Source: Methylophaga sp.
GTDB taxonomy: Bacteria > Pseudomonadota > Gammaproteobacteria > Nitrosococcales > Methylophagaceae
Direction of reading: 5' to 3'
Length of the DNA stretch: 64,000 nt
Assembly (NCBI RefSeq): GCF_030651745.1
Contig: NZ_JAUSCC010000062.1
Location: forward strand, 17,648 to 81,647
The translations under genes and the position numbers were made by a program. Of this stretch, positions 8,612 through 17,649 are shown piece by piece. Position 1 is the stretch's first letter; each line of letters opens with the position of its first letter. The notes under the pieces are model-generated. The model saw only the letters and a list, made by a program, of their open reading frames with translations, was not told the origin of the DNA and searched no databases.

Positions 8612-9658
8612 TCAAAATAAATTGATTTGTAACAGGGCAAATATTCCTGCTGCCAGAGCCACCATTAATAACGCGCCAGTCATACGTTGACGTTTAACCA
8701 GTTGAGACTGCATTAATTGCAGTTGTGCCAGTTCTTCGTGAAGTGTTTCCATCATCGGCGTTGCAGCATCAGGAAGTGCGGCAAGTTGCTCGGCGATAAA
8801 AGTTTCAATTCGCGGCTGCAATGCTGACATCAACTGTTGCTGTATAAGCTGTTGCTGATCAGATAACCATCGCTCGGTCTGTGAGGATACTTGCTGTTGC
8901 CAATGATTGGACTGATTCAGGTTTTGCATCGCCGTTTCAGCGGCATCGGCAGCTTTTTCGGATAACACCGTCTGCATTTGTGCCGCTTGCGTTGCCAGTT
9001 GTTGCTCAACCTTGTTTTGAATACCTGAGGTGAGCTGCTCTGTTAATTGCGTGGAAAGTTGTTCTGCCAAGCCATTAAGTCTTTCATCCATCAAATGTCG
9101 GCTAATATTTTCGGCAATGCGCTGACTTATCTTTTCTGCTGAGTGCTGTGATTGTTGTAACCACCCTGGTAATAATTGTTGTTCTACCTCAGCGATTAAT
9201 TCACCAAGGCTTGGGGCTGCGGGCATTTCGCTGAACGATGATTTTTCTTCTGCCGGTTGGATGAACTCTTCCGTTAATTCAACCGGAGCCATCAGATCAT
9301 TGAGGATGCTTTGTAACTGATGAGCTTCAGGTGGTTTGGACAATAAAGCTAATACACCGCTGTCATGCGCTGACAACTTGTCAGCTTCACTGTCATTACT
9401 GGTACACAGTACAACTGGAATAGCCTGCCAGCGCGAATCGTATTTAATATGACGAGTGGCCGTTAGACCATCCATTCCCGGCATCATTAAGTCCATAAAG
9501 ATGATGAGTGGAAGTTGATCGCTGTTTTCCAACCACGCTAATGCATCATCGGCACTGCCCTGCTCCACCACCTCAAATCCAGATGTCTGCAATAATTTGC
9601 ATAACATCATGCGGGCAACACGTGAATCATCAATAACCAGTGCAAGTTTGTTTGTCAT
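8612..9658 (-). CDS. Membrane-tethered CheY-like receiver protein with coiled coil
   Basis: This 348-residue protein starts with a receiver domain (about 1-123): acidic pair D10-D11, phosphoacceptor D56 in FMDLMMP, T86 and K108. About residues 140-320 are Gln/Ala/Leu-rich and read as long amphipathic helices, probably a coiled coil. The last 24 residues form one transmembrane helix, so the receiver would face the cytoplasm from a C-terminal anchor. I do not recognise a named family with this layout. No kinase gene is adjacent. It lies between the DUF3301 gene and prmC on the same strand. A role as a membrane-localised signalling output or phosphate sink is inference. Confidence 0.72.
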   Translation of the reverse strand: MTNKLALVIDDSRVARMMLCKLLQTSGFEVVEQGSADDALAWLENSDQLPLIIFMDLMMPGMDGLTATRHIKYDSRWQAIPVVLCTSNDSEADKLSAHDSGVLALLSKPPEAHQLQSILNDLMAPVELTEEFIQPAEEKSSFSEMPAAPSLGELIAEVEQQLLPGWLQQSQHSAEKISQRIAENISRHLMDERLNGLAEQLSTQLTEQLTSGIQNKVEQQLATQAAQMQTVLSEKAADAAETAMQNLNQSNHWQQQVSSQTERWLSDQQQLIQQQLMSALQPRIETFIAEQLAALPDAATPMMETLHEELAQLQLMQSQLVKRQRMTGALLMVALAAGIFALLQINLF

Positions 9659-9677
9659 ACCCTCTTCCTTTGATGAC

Positions 9678-9989
9678 TTAACTGAAACGATGCGGATCCA
9701 ACTGGATCGACTTCACCCGTTTTCCCAACATGACAACCTCACCACGATAACGCTGTTGCATATCGCTGGCAAACTCAAAAAAATAGGTGCGTTCAAATTG
9801 CATTCTGCCGTTGGCACCGCGTTTCAAACGGATTTTTTGCCAGGCAACAGTATCATTGAGAAAACTGACACCCATTGACTGACAATATTGACTGGCCACA
9901 CGGCTGGCATGTTCCGCCACGCCACGACTGTCCCACCAGATCCAGCCTATCAATGCCAGAATCAATAATACGATGGTACTGTCATTCAT
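9678..9989 (-). CDS. DUF3301 family membrane-anchored protein
   Basis: This 103-residue protein begins MNDSTIVLLILALIGWIWWD, one N-terminal membrane helix, followed by a small soluble domain with the RTYFFEFASD segment typical of DUF3301. Its function is unknown. I place the start at the ATG at 9989 because it overlaps the rsmE stop as ATGA and has a GGGGAG ribosome-binding site; an upstream TTG at 10004 is in frame but less likely. It is probably coupled to rsmE. Confidence 0.85.
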   Translation of the reverse strand: MNDSTIVLLILALIGWIWWDSRGVAEHASRVASQYCQSMGVSFLNDTVAWQKIRLKRGANGRMQFERTYFFEFASDMQQRYRGEVVMLGKRVKSIQLDPHRFS

Positions 9990-10714
9990 CCGATATCTCC
10001 CCAACCGGCTTGCACCATAGCTAATGCCGCAGCAGAAGCAGTTTCAGTTCTTAATATCCTGGGCCCCAGACTGATGCCAGTAAATCCAGCATCAATTGCC
10101 TGCTGAACTTCTGTCTCACTTAATCCGCCTTCCGGGCCAATCAATAATGCAATCTGGCTGGCCTTATTTACGCTGGAAAATCCTTGAACAGCTTCTGGAT
10201 CCAGCACCAATCTGCAACCGTCATTAACCTCTGCCAAAGCCTCATCCAATGTGGTGATGGGCAATAATTCAGGTATAAAACTCCGGCCACTTTGTTCACA
10301 GGCGCTTATCACCACCCCTTGCCAGTGATTTAATCGTTTATCCGCGCGATCACCGGAAAGCTGAACATTACAGCGCGCGGTAACCACCGGCATTATACGT
10401 TTGACACCAAGCTCGACGGCTTTTTGTATGGCGTAATCCATCCGCTCTCCACGGGAAATACCCTGCATTAACAGAATATCCAATGGTGATTCATTATCTG
10501 TGTTTATTTGTTGCAGCAAGTTGACGGTTGCCTGGCGTTTATCGACCTGTTCCAGCTGGGCCTGGTATTCCAGACCTTTGCCATCAAACAAACTCAACAC
10601 CGCACCCGGTTTCATACGAAGTACCTGCACGGCATGTCGAAACACCTCATCGGGCAATATGATTGGGGATGAACTGGGCGCCAAAGTCGCGCAATAAAAC
10701 CTGGGAACACGCAT
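9986..10714 (-). CDS. rsmE: 16S rRNA m3U1498 methyltransferase RsmE
   Basis: This 242-residue SPOUT-class methyltransferase matches RsmE. It methylates U1498 of 16S rRNA with S-adenosylmethionine. The N-terminal PUA-like part begins MRVPRFY. The knotted SAM-binding C-terminal domain shows LLIGPEGGLSETE and SLGPRILRTETA, both strong family markers, and QKAVELGV lies in the middle. Its start is 73 bp from the divergent inositol-phosphatase-family gene. Its stop overlaps the DUF3301 start. Confidence 0.95.
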   Translation of the reverse strand: MRVPRFYCATLAPSSSPIILPDEVFRHAVQVLRMKPGAVLSLFDGKGLEYQAQLEQVDKRQATVNLLQQINTDNESPLDILLMQGISRGERMDYAIQKAVELGVKRIMPVVTARCNVQLSGDRADKRLNHWQGVVISACEQSGRSFIPELLPITTLDEALAEVNDGCRLVLDPEAVQGFSSVNKASQIALLIGPEGGLSETEVQQAIDAGFTGISLGPRILRTETASAAALAMVQAGWGDIG

Positions 10715-10787
10715 AAAATAGCTTCAACTGACAAAACGAATCAGCAGTTTACAGACTGCATCGCAGAGTTTGAATAATATTCCTTAA

Positions 10788-11609
10788 ATGGCTGATATAC
10801 TTTTTTTCATGGATACCGACCTCGCCAAACTGCAACAATGCCTGACTGACACTGTTCAGTTGCATTTAATGCCATTATTCAAAACTGTCAGTCGTCAATA
10901 TAAGCACGATGGCAGTATCGTCACTGTCGCTGACAAATTGATGCAACAAACCATTACCGAGGCGTTAAAGCGGGATTTTCCCGAAATAAAACTGCTCGGC
11001 GAAGAGATGACCGCCGCCGAACAAGCGGAATTACTCGCCAGCAACGACTCGTTATGGTGTCTGGACCCGATTGACGGCACCAGTAATTTTGCCTCTGGCA
11101 TGCCGTTCTTTTCCATCTCTCTGGCGTTAATTGAAAATGGTGAAGTCACCGTTGGGCTGGTTTACGATCCGGTGATGAAAGAGTGCTTTGCAGCCAAAAA
11201 AGGCGCGGGAGCGTGGTTGAATGGGCAGCGTCTTAAAGCCGAACTCTCTGGTCTTGCGCTGAATCAGACTCTGGCTATTATTGATTTCAAACGTTTGCCC
11301 AAATCTCTGGCCCAAAGACTGGTTGACGAAAAACCTTATGGTTCACAACGCAGTTTGGGCTCGATCGCATTAGAACTCTGCTGGCTTGCTGCCGGACGAG
11401 CGCAACTGTATTTACACGGTCGTCAGCAAATCTGGGATTACGCCGCAGCACAGCTTATTGTCGATGAAGCCGGTGCTTTTGCCTGTACATTGGATAACGA
11501 AGCGGTGTTCTGCCGTAGTTTAACCCCAAGATCTACCTGCGCAGCCAGTGATGAAAACCTGTTTGCCGCCTGGCGTGATTATTTGCATGTTCCGCGCTGC
11601 GATGGCTGA
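10788..11609 (+). CDS. Inositol monophosphatase family phosphatase
   Basis: This 273-residue protein has the inositol-monophosphatase/CysQ metal sites: GEE (E72-E73), DPIDGTSNF with D93, D96, G97 and T98, and the late WDYAAAQLIVDEAG. The family dephosphorylates inositol phosphates, fructose-bisphosphate or 3'-phosphoadenosine 5'-phosphate, and the substrate cannot be chosen from these motifs. A shorter start at the ATG at 10809 (MDTDLAKLQ) is equally plausible. Its last bases overlap the start of pgeF, so the two are likely coupled. Confidence 0.85.
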   Translation: MADILFFMDTDLAKLQQCLTDTVQLHLMPLFKTVSRQYKHDGSIVTVADKLMQQTITEALKRDFPEIKLLGEEMTAAEQAELLASNDSLWCLDPIDGTSNFASGMPFFSISLALIENGEVTVGLVYDPVMKECFAAKKGAGAWLNGQRLKAELSGLALNQTLAIIDFKRLPKSLAQRLVDEKPYGSQRSLGSIALELCWLAAGRAQLYLHGRQQIWDYAAAQLIVDEAGAFACTLDNEAVFCRSLTPRSTCAASDENLFAAWRDYLHVPRCDG

Positions 11610-12342
11610 AGCATTTATCTCGGTAAACTGGCCGGCCCCCCATCATACTAAAGCGTTAACCACGACACGTAATGGTGGCCAAAGCCTGGCACCATATGAC
11701 TCGCTTAATTTAGGCGATCATGTCGGTGATAATCCTGATCATGTGGCAGCTAACCGGCAAAGTTTAATTGAAACCGCTTTGTTGCCAAATCAACCGTTAT
11801 GGCTAAAGCAAACCCATAGCACTGATGTTATCGATTCCAGCCAGTGGCAGAAGGATATCGAAGCTGATGCCATCGTCAGCGCTTCAACCAATAAAGTCTG
11901 TGCCGTTATGACGGCAGATTGTTTACCGCTGTTAATAACTGATACATCAGGGTCTCAGGTTGCTGCAGTGCATGCCGGCTGGCGTGGTCTGCAAGCTGGA
12001 ATTATTGAAAACACCTTAGCCAAATTTGCCAAGCCTCGGTCTGACATTCTCGTCTGGTTGGGACCAGCTATCGGACCGCACGCTTTTGAAGTCGGCCCCG
12101 AGGTTAAAGCCGCATTCCTCGCTGTTGATCCAGCAGCTGAAGCCGCTTTTATCGCAACGCATGCAGATCGATATTTGGCTGATATATACCTGCTTGCCAG
12201 ACAACGCCTAGCCGCGCAGGGCGTTACAGCAATCTATGGCGGTGATTATTGTACCTATAGTGAAAAAGAGCGGTTTTTCTCGTTTCGCCGTGATGGTGTA
12301 ACCGGTCGAATGGCATCGCTAATATGGATTGAGGCTGAATAA
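11602..12342 (+). CDS. pgeF: PgeF/YfiH laccase-domain protein
   Basis: This 246-residue protein is of the YfiH/DUF152 family (peptidoglycan editing factor PgeF). The zinc-binding residues lie in KQTHST, TADCLPLLI and HAGWRG, and the C-terminus has YCTYSEKERFFSFRRDG. In E. coli PgeF corrects mis-incorporated L-Ser in peptidoglycan precursors; purine nucleoside phosphorylase activity is known in relatives. I use the ATG at 11602, which overlaps the upstream stop and matches the family N-terminus (ISVNWPAPHHTKALTTTRNG); ATG at 11587 is also in frame. Confidence 0.9.
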   Translation: MAEAFISVNWPAPHHTKALTTTRNGGQSLAPYDSLNLGDHVGDNPDHVAANRQSLIETALLPNQPLWLKQTHSTDVIDSSQWQKDIEADAIVSASTNKVCAVMTADCLPLLITDTSGSQVAAVHAGWRGLQAGIIENTLAKFAKPRSDILVWLGPAIGPHAFEVGPEVKAAFLAVDPAAEAAFIATHADRYLADIYLLARQRLAAQGVTAIYGGDYCTYSEKERFFSFRRDGVTGRMASLIWIEAE

Positions 12343-12380
12343 GGTATGATTTGCGCATTCTTTTTCTCTGTCAGGTGCAT

Positions 12381-13187
12381 ATGGACTTATTAATCTGGAT
12401 TATTATTTTCAGTATTCTTGGTGGTCTTCTCAGTGTAATTATTGCCTCAAGTTTTTTGCTGTTACCCACACATACACGTCAACATGCTGTTCCGCATCTG
12501 GTCAGTTTTGCCATTGGTGCGTTGCTTGGTGCCTCTTTATTAGGTTTATTGCCGCATGCTATTGAACATGAATATGCTGTTGATCCACATATCATCGGTC
12601 TGACGCTTTTAATTGGTTTATTAAGCTTTTTCTTGTTGGAAAAAATGGTGTTATGGCGCCACTGTCATAGCCACCATGGCCATGAAGATATCCCGGAACT
12701 GGGCGAAGATCATCATAATCACCACCATGAAGAACCAAAGAAGGCCGCTGGCTCATTAATTCTTATTGGCGATGCCATTCATAACTTTGTTGATGGCGTA
12801 TTGATTGCCGCTGCATTTTTAACTGATGTGCATTTGGGTATTGTCACCGCACTGGCGATTGCGGCTCATGAAATCCCACAGGAATTGGGCGATTTTGTGA
12901 TCCTGCTACACAGTGGCTATTCTCGCCGCAAGGCACTGTATTTCAATATGCTTTCCAGTATGGCGACCGTGGTCGGCGCTGTTTTAGCTTATTTCCTGTT
13001 AGCCGATATGCAGCATATTCTGCCGTATATTCTGGTGGTTGCTGCTTCCAGCTTTATCTATATCGCTGTGGCCGATTTGATTCCGGGCCTGCAAAGTAAA
13101 GTAAAACCGTCGGAGACATTACAGCAAACCTCGTTAATCGCGGCTGGCGTGATATTTATTTATCTGGCGCACAGCACGCTGCATTAA
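12381..13187 (+). CDS. ZIP family divalent metal transporter
   Basis: This 268-residue membrane protein has about eight hydrophobic segments in the ZIP layout. A cytoplasmic histidine-rich loop (HCHSHHGHED and DHHNHHHEE) sits between helices 3 and 4. GDAIHNFVDGVLIAAAF and AAHEIPQELGDF are the metal-binding helices 4 and 5 of ZIP transporters, which import zinc or iron. I choose ATG at 12381, where the hydrophobic N-terminus begins; an in-frame ATG at 12351 would add 10 unlikely residues. The gene is followed after six bases by waaF. Confidence 0.9.
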   Translation: MDLLIWIIIFSILGGLLSVIIASSFLLLPTHTRQHAVPHLVSFAIGALLGASLLGLLPHAIEHEYAVDPHIIGLTLLIGLLSFFLLEKMVLWRHCHSHHGHEDIPELGEDHHNHHHEEPKKAAGSLILIGDAIHNFVDGVLIAAAFLTDVHLGIVTALAIAAHEIPQELGDFVILLHSGYSRRKALYFNMLSSMATVVGAVLAYFLLADMQHILPYILVVAASSFIYIAVADLIPGLQSKVKPSETLQQTSLIAAGVIFIYLAHSTLH

Positions 13188-13193
13188 TCATTT

Positions 13194-14213
13194 ATGCCTG
13201 CTAAACACGACATCCTGATCATCGGCCCCTCTTGGGTCGGTGATATGGTGATGGCGCAGTCGTTATTTGCCGCGCTGAAACAGCGTTATCCCTACGCCAA
13301 TATTGATGTGCTGGCACCCGAATGGACTCGCCCATTGCTGGCTCGCATGCCCGAAATCCGTGAAGCGATTAGCATGCCGGTAACTCATGGTGTGTTCGGC
13401 TGGAAACAGCGGCGCCAGATTGGTCTGAGTTTACGGCACAAAAACTATGATCAATCCATTGTGCTGCCTAATTCCTGGAAATCAGCGCTAATCCCTTGGT
13501 TTGCCAATATTCCACAACGTACAGGCTGGTTAGGCGAGATGCGTTATGGCTTGCTGAATGATCCCCGTAAATTGAATAAACAAAATTTACCGCTGATGGT
13601 GCAACGTTTTGTTGCGTTGGCCCATCCTGCTTCCAAATCACATATCGCTCCTGACTATCTGCCACCTAGAATGATTGCAGAAGCAATTTCCAGCGAGTTG
13701 AATCCACCAAAATCGGCAGAGCAAAAACGCTTGGTTTTATGTCCAGGCGCTGAATTTGGTCCGGCCAAACAATGGCCAACGACTCATTATGCTGCATTAG
13801 GAGAACTGCTTACCCAGCAGGGCTGGCAGGTATTGATCATGGGTTCAAAAGCAGATGCGGCGGTAGGTGAGCAGATCGTTGCGGGCATTACCGATAAACA
13901 TAATGTCATTAATCTTTGTGGCAAAACCCAATTAGGTGAAGCCATTGATTTGATTGCCACAGCGGATCAGGTGGTCAGTAATGATTCCGGATTAATGCAT
14001 ATTGCCGCTGCACTCAACAAGCCTTTAGTGGCGATTTACGGCCCCACCTCACCAGCTTTCACCCCACCACTTTCAGACAATGCTCGTTTAGTGCAAATTG
14101 CTATCGAATGCAGTCCTTGTTTTCAACGGACTTGTCCATTGGGTCATCACAAATGTATGCAAGATATTTTGCCTGAACAGATTGTTATGCAACTGCAGTC
14201 AGCAACGAGTTGA
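13194..14213 (+). CDS. waaF: ADP-heptose:LPS heptosyltransferase II WaaF
   Basis: This 339-residue GT-B enzyme of family GT9 is WaaF. It adds the second heptose to heptose I of the LPS inner core at the inner membrane. Supporting segments are ILIIGPSWVGDMVMAQ at the N-terminus, LCPGAEFGPAKQWP, and SNDSGLMHIAAAL followed by YGPTSP. It heads a core-biosynthesis run (InaA-type kinase, glycosyltransferase) on the same strand. The paired WaaC gene is 19 kb away on the other strand. Confidence 0.94.
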   Translation: MPAKHDILIIGPSWVGDMVMAQSLFAALKQRYPYANIDVLAPEWTRPLLARMPEIREAISMPVTHGVFGWKQRRQIGLSLRHKNYDQSIVLPNSWKSALIPWFANIPQRTGWLGEMRYGLLNDPRKLNKQNLPLMVQRFVALAHPASKSHIAPDYLPPRMIAEAISSELNPPKSAEQKRLVLCPGAEFGPAKQWPTTHYAALGELLTQQGWQVLIMGSKADAAVGEQIVAGITDKHNVINLCGKTQLGEAIDLIATADQVVSNDSGLMHIAAALNKPLVAIYGPTSPAFTPPLSDNARLVQIAIECSPCFQRTCPLGHHKCMQDILPEQIVMQLQSATS

Positions 14214-14216
14214 AAT

Positions 14217-14978
14217 ATGGCTATTTTCAATAAAAAAACCAGTGCTTTTATCAATCGGGTTTATTGGTCGAGTCGTAAAGCCCTGTCATTTGAACGCATT
14301 TGGTCTTTACCTAAGAATTGGTTTGATACACCGAATGAAGCTCGCGGTGGCTGGAGCGGCGTGACACGCACTGAGTTTGATACCCGCAAGGGCACAACCA
14401 AAGTTTTTGTGAAACGTCAGCAAAATTACTATAGCCGTACTTGGCGGCATCCGTTCAAAGGCATTCCGACGTTTCAAAAGGAGCTGGAAAATATTCAGCA
14501 ACTGAAAAAACTGAAAATCCCCACATTAAACCCGCTGTATTTTGGCAAACAAGATGATCGTGCAGTTCTGATCACCAAAGCATTGGATAACTACACCTCT
14601 CTGGATAAGTTAGATCCCACACAATTAACCCAACAAAAACGTCGTCAACTTATCCGCAAGCTTGCCAAATTGACCCGTAAGTTGCACCGCTCACATTACG
14701 TGCATAATTGTTTTTATCCCAAGCATGTGTTTGTTAAATTAAACAAAAAAGGCAAATGGAAAATTCGCCTGATTGATCTGGAAAAACTGCGTTGGCGTTT
14801 CAGTTCAAAATTGGCGATGAAGCGAGATTTATCCAGCTTTAATCGTCATGCTGATGACCGTTGGACTTTAAAGGATCGCTTGTATTTTTTTAAAGCCTAT
14901 CTGCAAGTCGAGACGCTTAGTGCCAAAGATAAAAAGCTCTGGCGAAAATTGACACCTCGCAAACGTTCCACTCAATAA
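14217..14978 (+). CDS. LPS kinase InaA family protein
   Basis: This 253-residue, very basic protein belongs to the InaA/WaaP-like kinase group, related in fold to protein kinases. The loop LHRSHYVHNCFYPKHVFVKL corresponds to the catalytic loop, and RLIDLEKLR to the DFG-like metal-binding segment. The catalytic Asp expected after the His is replaced by Asn (HN), so activity is uncertain. In Pseudomonas, related genes sit in the core-LPS cluster beside waaP. It starts three bases after waaF, so co-transcription is very likely. Confidence 0.78.
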   Translation: MAIFNKKTSAFINRVYWSSRKALSFERIWSLPKNWFDTPNEARGGWSGVTRTEFDTRKGTTKVFVKRQQNYYSRTWRHPFKGIPTFQKELENIQQLKKLKIPTLNPLYFGKQDDRAVLITKALDNYTSLDKLDPTQLTQQKRRQLIRKLAKLTRKLHRSHYVHNCFYPKHVFVKLNKKGKWKIRLIDLEKLRWRFSSKLAMKRDLSSFNRHADDRWTLKDRLYFFKAYLQVETLSAKDKKLWRKLTPRKRSTQ

Positions 14979-14992
14979 TTGGTTTTTGAACA

Positions 14993-16132
14993 ATGACTGA
15001 TATCAATAACAATGCCCAGGCCTCTTACATACTGCATATCTGTCACAGTTACTACGACCCTTTTCTGGATTGTGCTCGCCAATACGCTGTACTTTTTAAA
15101 GACACACCTTATAAAGTGATTACCGTATTTTTATCAGGGGAACCCGATCCGCTTGTAGCTGAAAAAGCCTGTTCTGATGAAGTGATCTTCCTTAATTACC
15201 AAAGCAAACAATTAAGCGGGCTGAAACTTGGCATCATCAATAAGATCCGTCAGCTTGATAGACAATATAATTTTGCTGCCTGTATTGCTCACCGCGCTAA
15301 ACCTACTTATATCGCAGCTATGGCAACAAAATTACCGATTTTGAGTATTCGCCATTCTTTTGGGGATTTTGATCGTTTTGGCCGCCGATTATTGGTCAAC
15401 CTGTTTAAATCACGCTTAACGTTATTAGCAGTGTCCAACGCAGTGCGTGATGAAATCAGAAATCGTCTGCCGAATTGGCCGCAAGATAAAATCCAAACAC
15501 TCTACAACCGTATCGATGTCGAATTGGTGCAAAGCGAACTGTTACCTAAAGACCAGGCCAGAGAAAAACTTGCCCTCCCACAGCACAGCTGGATTATAGG
15601 CAGTGTGGGTCGTATTCATCCTGACAAAGATCCACAAACCTTAATTCGTGGATTTGCTAAAGCGCTTCCATCTCTTCCTCAGAACGCCCTGCTTTGTTTT
15701 GTTGGAAAAGGCAGGCTTGAGGACGAACTGAAAGCATTGGTGCGAGATTTAAAACTTCAGAATCATGTTGTGTTTGTTGGGCCCATCCCGGAAGCCAGAC
15801 GCTATTTTAAGGCTTTTGATGTGTTTGCTTTAAGTTCAGATCGTGAACCGTTCGGCATGGTGTTTCTTGAGGCGATGGCAGCTGATTTGCCGATAATCTG
15901 CACCGATTGCGGCGGCGGTGCTGAAATCATTGAGGGTATTGGCCAATTGTTTAAGTTCAGGGATATTGAAGGTTTAAGTAAAGCGTTAATCAATACAGCT
16001 AACGATAAAGATGCCGTTACAAACCAAGAATCTTGCCAGAAAAGACTGAATACACTCTTTTCGGATAAAGCTGTTAAAGCACAGTTTTGGGAAAACGCTA
16101 AAATCACCCAGTTGTTAAAACATCAACGCTAA
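14993..16132 (+). CDS. Glycosyltransferase family 4
   Basis: This 379-residue GT-B glycosyltransferase has the GT4 C-terminal donor domain: GSVGRIHPDKDPQTLI, FVGKGRLEDELK and the EPFGMVFLEAMA EX7E region. Such enzymes transfer a sugar from a nucleotide donor. The position behind waaF and the InaA-type gene suggests a core oligosaccharide sugar, but donor and acceptor are not identifiable. It ends overlapping the convergent O-antigen-ligase-like gene by four bases. Confidence 0.87.
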   Translation: MTDINNNAQASYILHICHSYYDPFLDCARQYAVLFKDTPYKVITVFLSGEPDPLVAEKACSDEVIFLNYQSKQLSGLKLGIINKIRQLDRQYNFAACIAHRAKPTYIAAMATKLPILSIRHSFGDFDRFGRRLLVNLFKSRLTLLAVSNAVRDEIRNRLPNWPQDKIQTLYNRIDVELVQSELLPKDQAREKLALPQHSWIIGSVGRIHPDKDPQTLIRGFAKALPSLPQNALLCFVGKGRLEDELKALVRDLKLQNHVVFVGPIPEARRYFKAFDVFALSSDREPFGMVFLEAMAADLPIICTDCGGGAEIIEGIGQLFKFRDIEGLSKALINTANDKDAVTNQESCQKRLNTLFSDKAVKAQFWENAKITQLLKHQR

Positions 16133-17376
16133 CGCGCATCCTCTACAGAATCAAACTCTGAGGAATCATTTCTCACTGACATTTTATTATTGCGGATTTC
16201 ATACATTGCAATAACCAGTAACGGCATCCAGAATAACAACCACTGTGTATTCATTCTCGTAAGAATTCCATGACCAAATGTCAGGCCGATAATACAGGTA
16301 TAAATAAATAACCAGGCTGACGTTTTAACATAAAAATTCTTGCGCAATTTCCAGGCAGTTCTGAGCACAGTAACGATGATGGCCAAGTGTAAAATCAGGC
16401 CAATTAAGCCCAGTTCAACCAAAGAACCTATATAAGTGCTGTGGTAATGGCGCCAATCATGGACGAATTCACCAGGGGCGTGGATAGGAACATTTGAACC
16501 ACCACCATGACCAAAAATAAGATGTTCTTTCGCTCTCTCAATAAAGCCCAACCAAAGATCTAAGCGATAACTTTGACCTCTTTCCAAAGTCAACTCAGTT
16601 ATTGCTGGCAAGAAATAGGTAAGCAAAAGTACCCCAAGCACACTGACTATAGTGGCAAGGATAAATTTCGTTTTAATGGCTATTTTTGAAAAGAAAAAAA
16701 CAATTAATGACATTAAAACCACAGCACCAATCGGGGCTCTGGATTGGGTCAGAAAAACCGCAATCACTAATAAGAAATAAGACAAAATCAAAGCATATTT
16801 AATCGAATATTTAAGTTGGCGGTACTTATCAAAAAGAATGGAAAGCGTGATTAATGCAGCTCCGCCATACATAGCTGCGGCCCATAAAGGGTTCCATAAT
16901 CTTCCCAAGCCCGCAAATCGGGCAGATATGGGTTCGTTATTTATGCCGTAAAAAAAATAAAAGTTTATAAACAAACTGAAAACTGCAGCGACGATTAAAT
17001 AATGTATTAAATTAATTAACCGCTCTGTTTTACCATCAATAGAGTATAGAAAAACCAGAGAAAAAAAGATCAAATAGAGAAACGTTTTTACTTCTTTGAA
17101 CTTATCTGAAAATGTGTCCAGATTGGACCAATAAATACTTATAAGAAAGAGGAAGGCATAGGCGAATGAGACTTGGATTATCCTTGAACTAAGCAAGGAC
17201 TTATAATTAAATTTCAGTGTAAATATTAACCAGAAAGCACTAATAACAATAGTGATTATAAAGATTTGATAGTGTTGCTTACTGAAAGGCATCAAGAAAA
17301 AACCCAATATCCAGATGCTCATTGCGATTAGGATAATTTTATCGCCGTTATATTTGTTTCTAATGTTATTAAACAT
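16129..17376 (-). CDS. waaL: O-antigen ligase-like membrane protein
   Basis: This 415-residue protein has about ten or more transmembrane segments and a periplasmic loop near residues 290-320 containing GHGGGSNVP and DWRHYHSTYIGSLVELG, which matches the Wzy_C/O-antigen ligase signature with its key histidine. WaaL joins undecaprenyl-linked O-antigen to lipid A-core. Polymerase (Wzy) cannot be wholly excluded, but location in the core cluster favours ligase. The gene is noticeably richer in A+T than its neighbours, which is common for surface polysaccharide membrane proteins and may reflect horizontal transfer. Confidence 0.78.
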   Translation of the reverse strand: MFNNIRNKYNGDKIILIAMSIWILGFFLMPFSKQHYQIFIITIVISAFWLIFTLKFNYKSLLSSRIIQVSFAYAFLFLISIYWSNLDTFSDKFKEVKTFLYLIFFSLVFLYSIDGKTERLINLIHYLIVAAVFSLFINFYFFYGINNEPISARFAGLGRLWNPLWAAAMYGGAALITLSILFDKYRQLKYSIKYALILSYFLLVIAVFLTQSRAPIGAVVLMSLIVFFFSKIAIKTKFILATIVSVLGVLLLTYFLPAITELTLERGQSYRLDLWLGFIERAKEHLIFGHGGGSNVPIHAPGEFVHDWRHYHSTYIGSLVELGLIGLILHLAIIVTVLRTAWKLRKNFYVKTSAWLFIYTCIIGLTFGHGILTRMNTQWLLFWMPLLVIAMYEIRNNKMSVRNDSSEFDSVEDAR

Positions 17377-17610
17377 CTACTACTTCATTATCTTTCAAAT
17401 TAATATCCAGCGAACAAACTGAATTCGAATAGCGCATATTTTCATTACACACTTTTCAGAAAATATATCCAAAATTCAGATATGTAAATTTAGCTATATT
17501 TTTGAACTTATTATTAGCAAATTGTCACATTAATCATGCATCGCCAAAAATAATTTATTTACGGTAAAACAAAACATTCAGGAAAAGCATCCCTGCTTGC
17601 GACCTTCACT

Positions 17611-17619
17611 TGTTATAAT
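17611..17619 (+). promoter_or_regulatory. Extended -10 promoter candidate for the carbamoyltransferase gene
   Basis: TGT followed by a perfect TATAAT gives an extended -10 element about 31 bp before the start codon at 17650. No good -35 hexamer is found at the usual spacing, which fits an extended -10 promoter. The 273-bp intergenic stretch around it (17377-17649) is A+T-rich and I see no gene in it. Confidence 0.55.
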
Positions 17620-17649
17620 GGCCGATTTAAATTTCACCAAAGTCAACTC

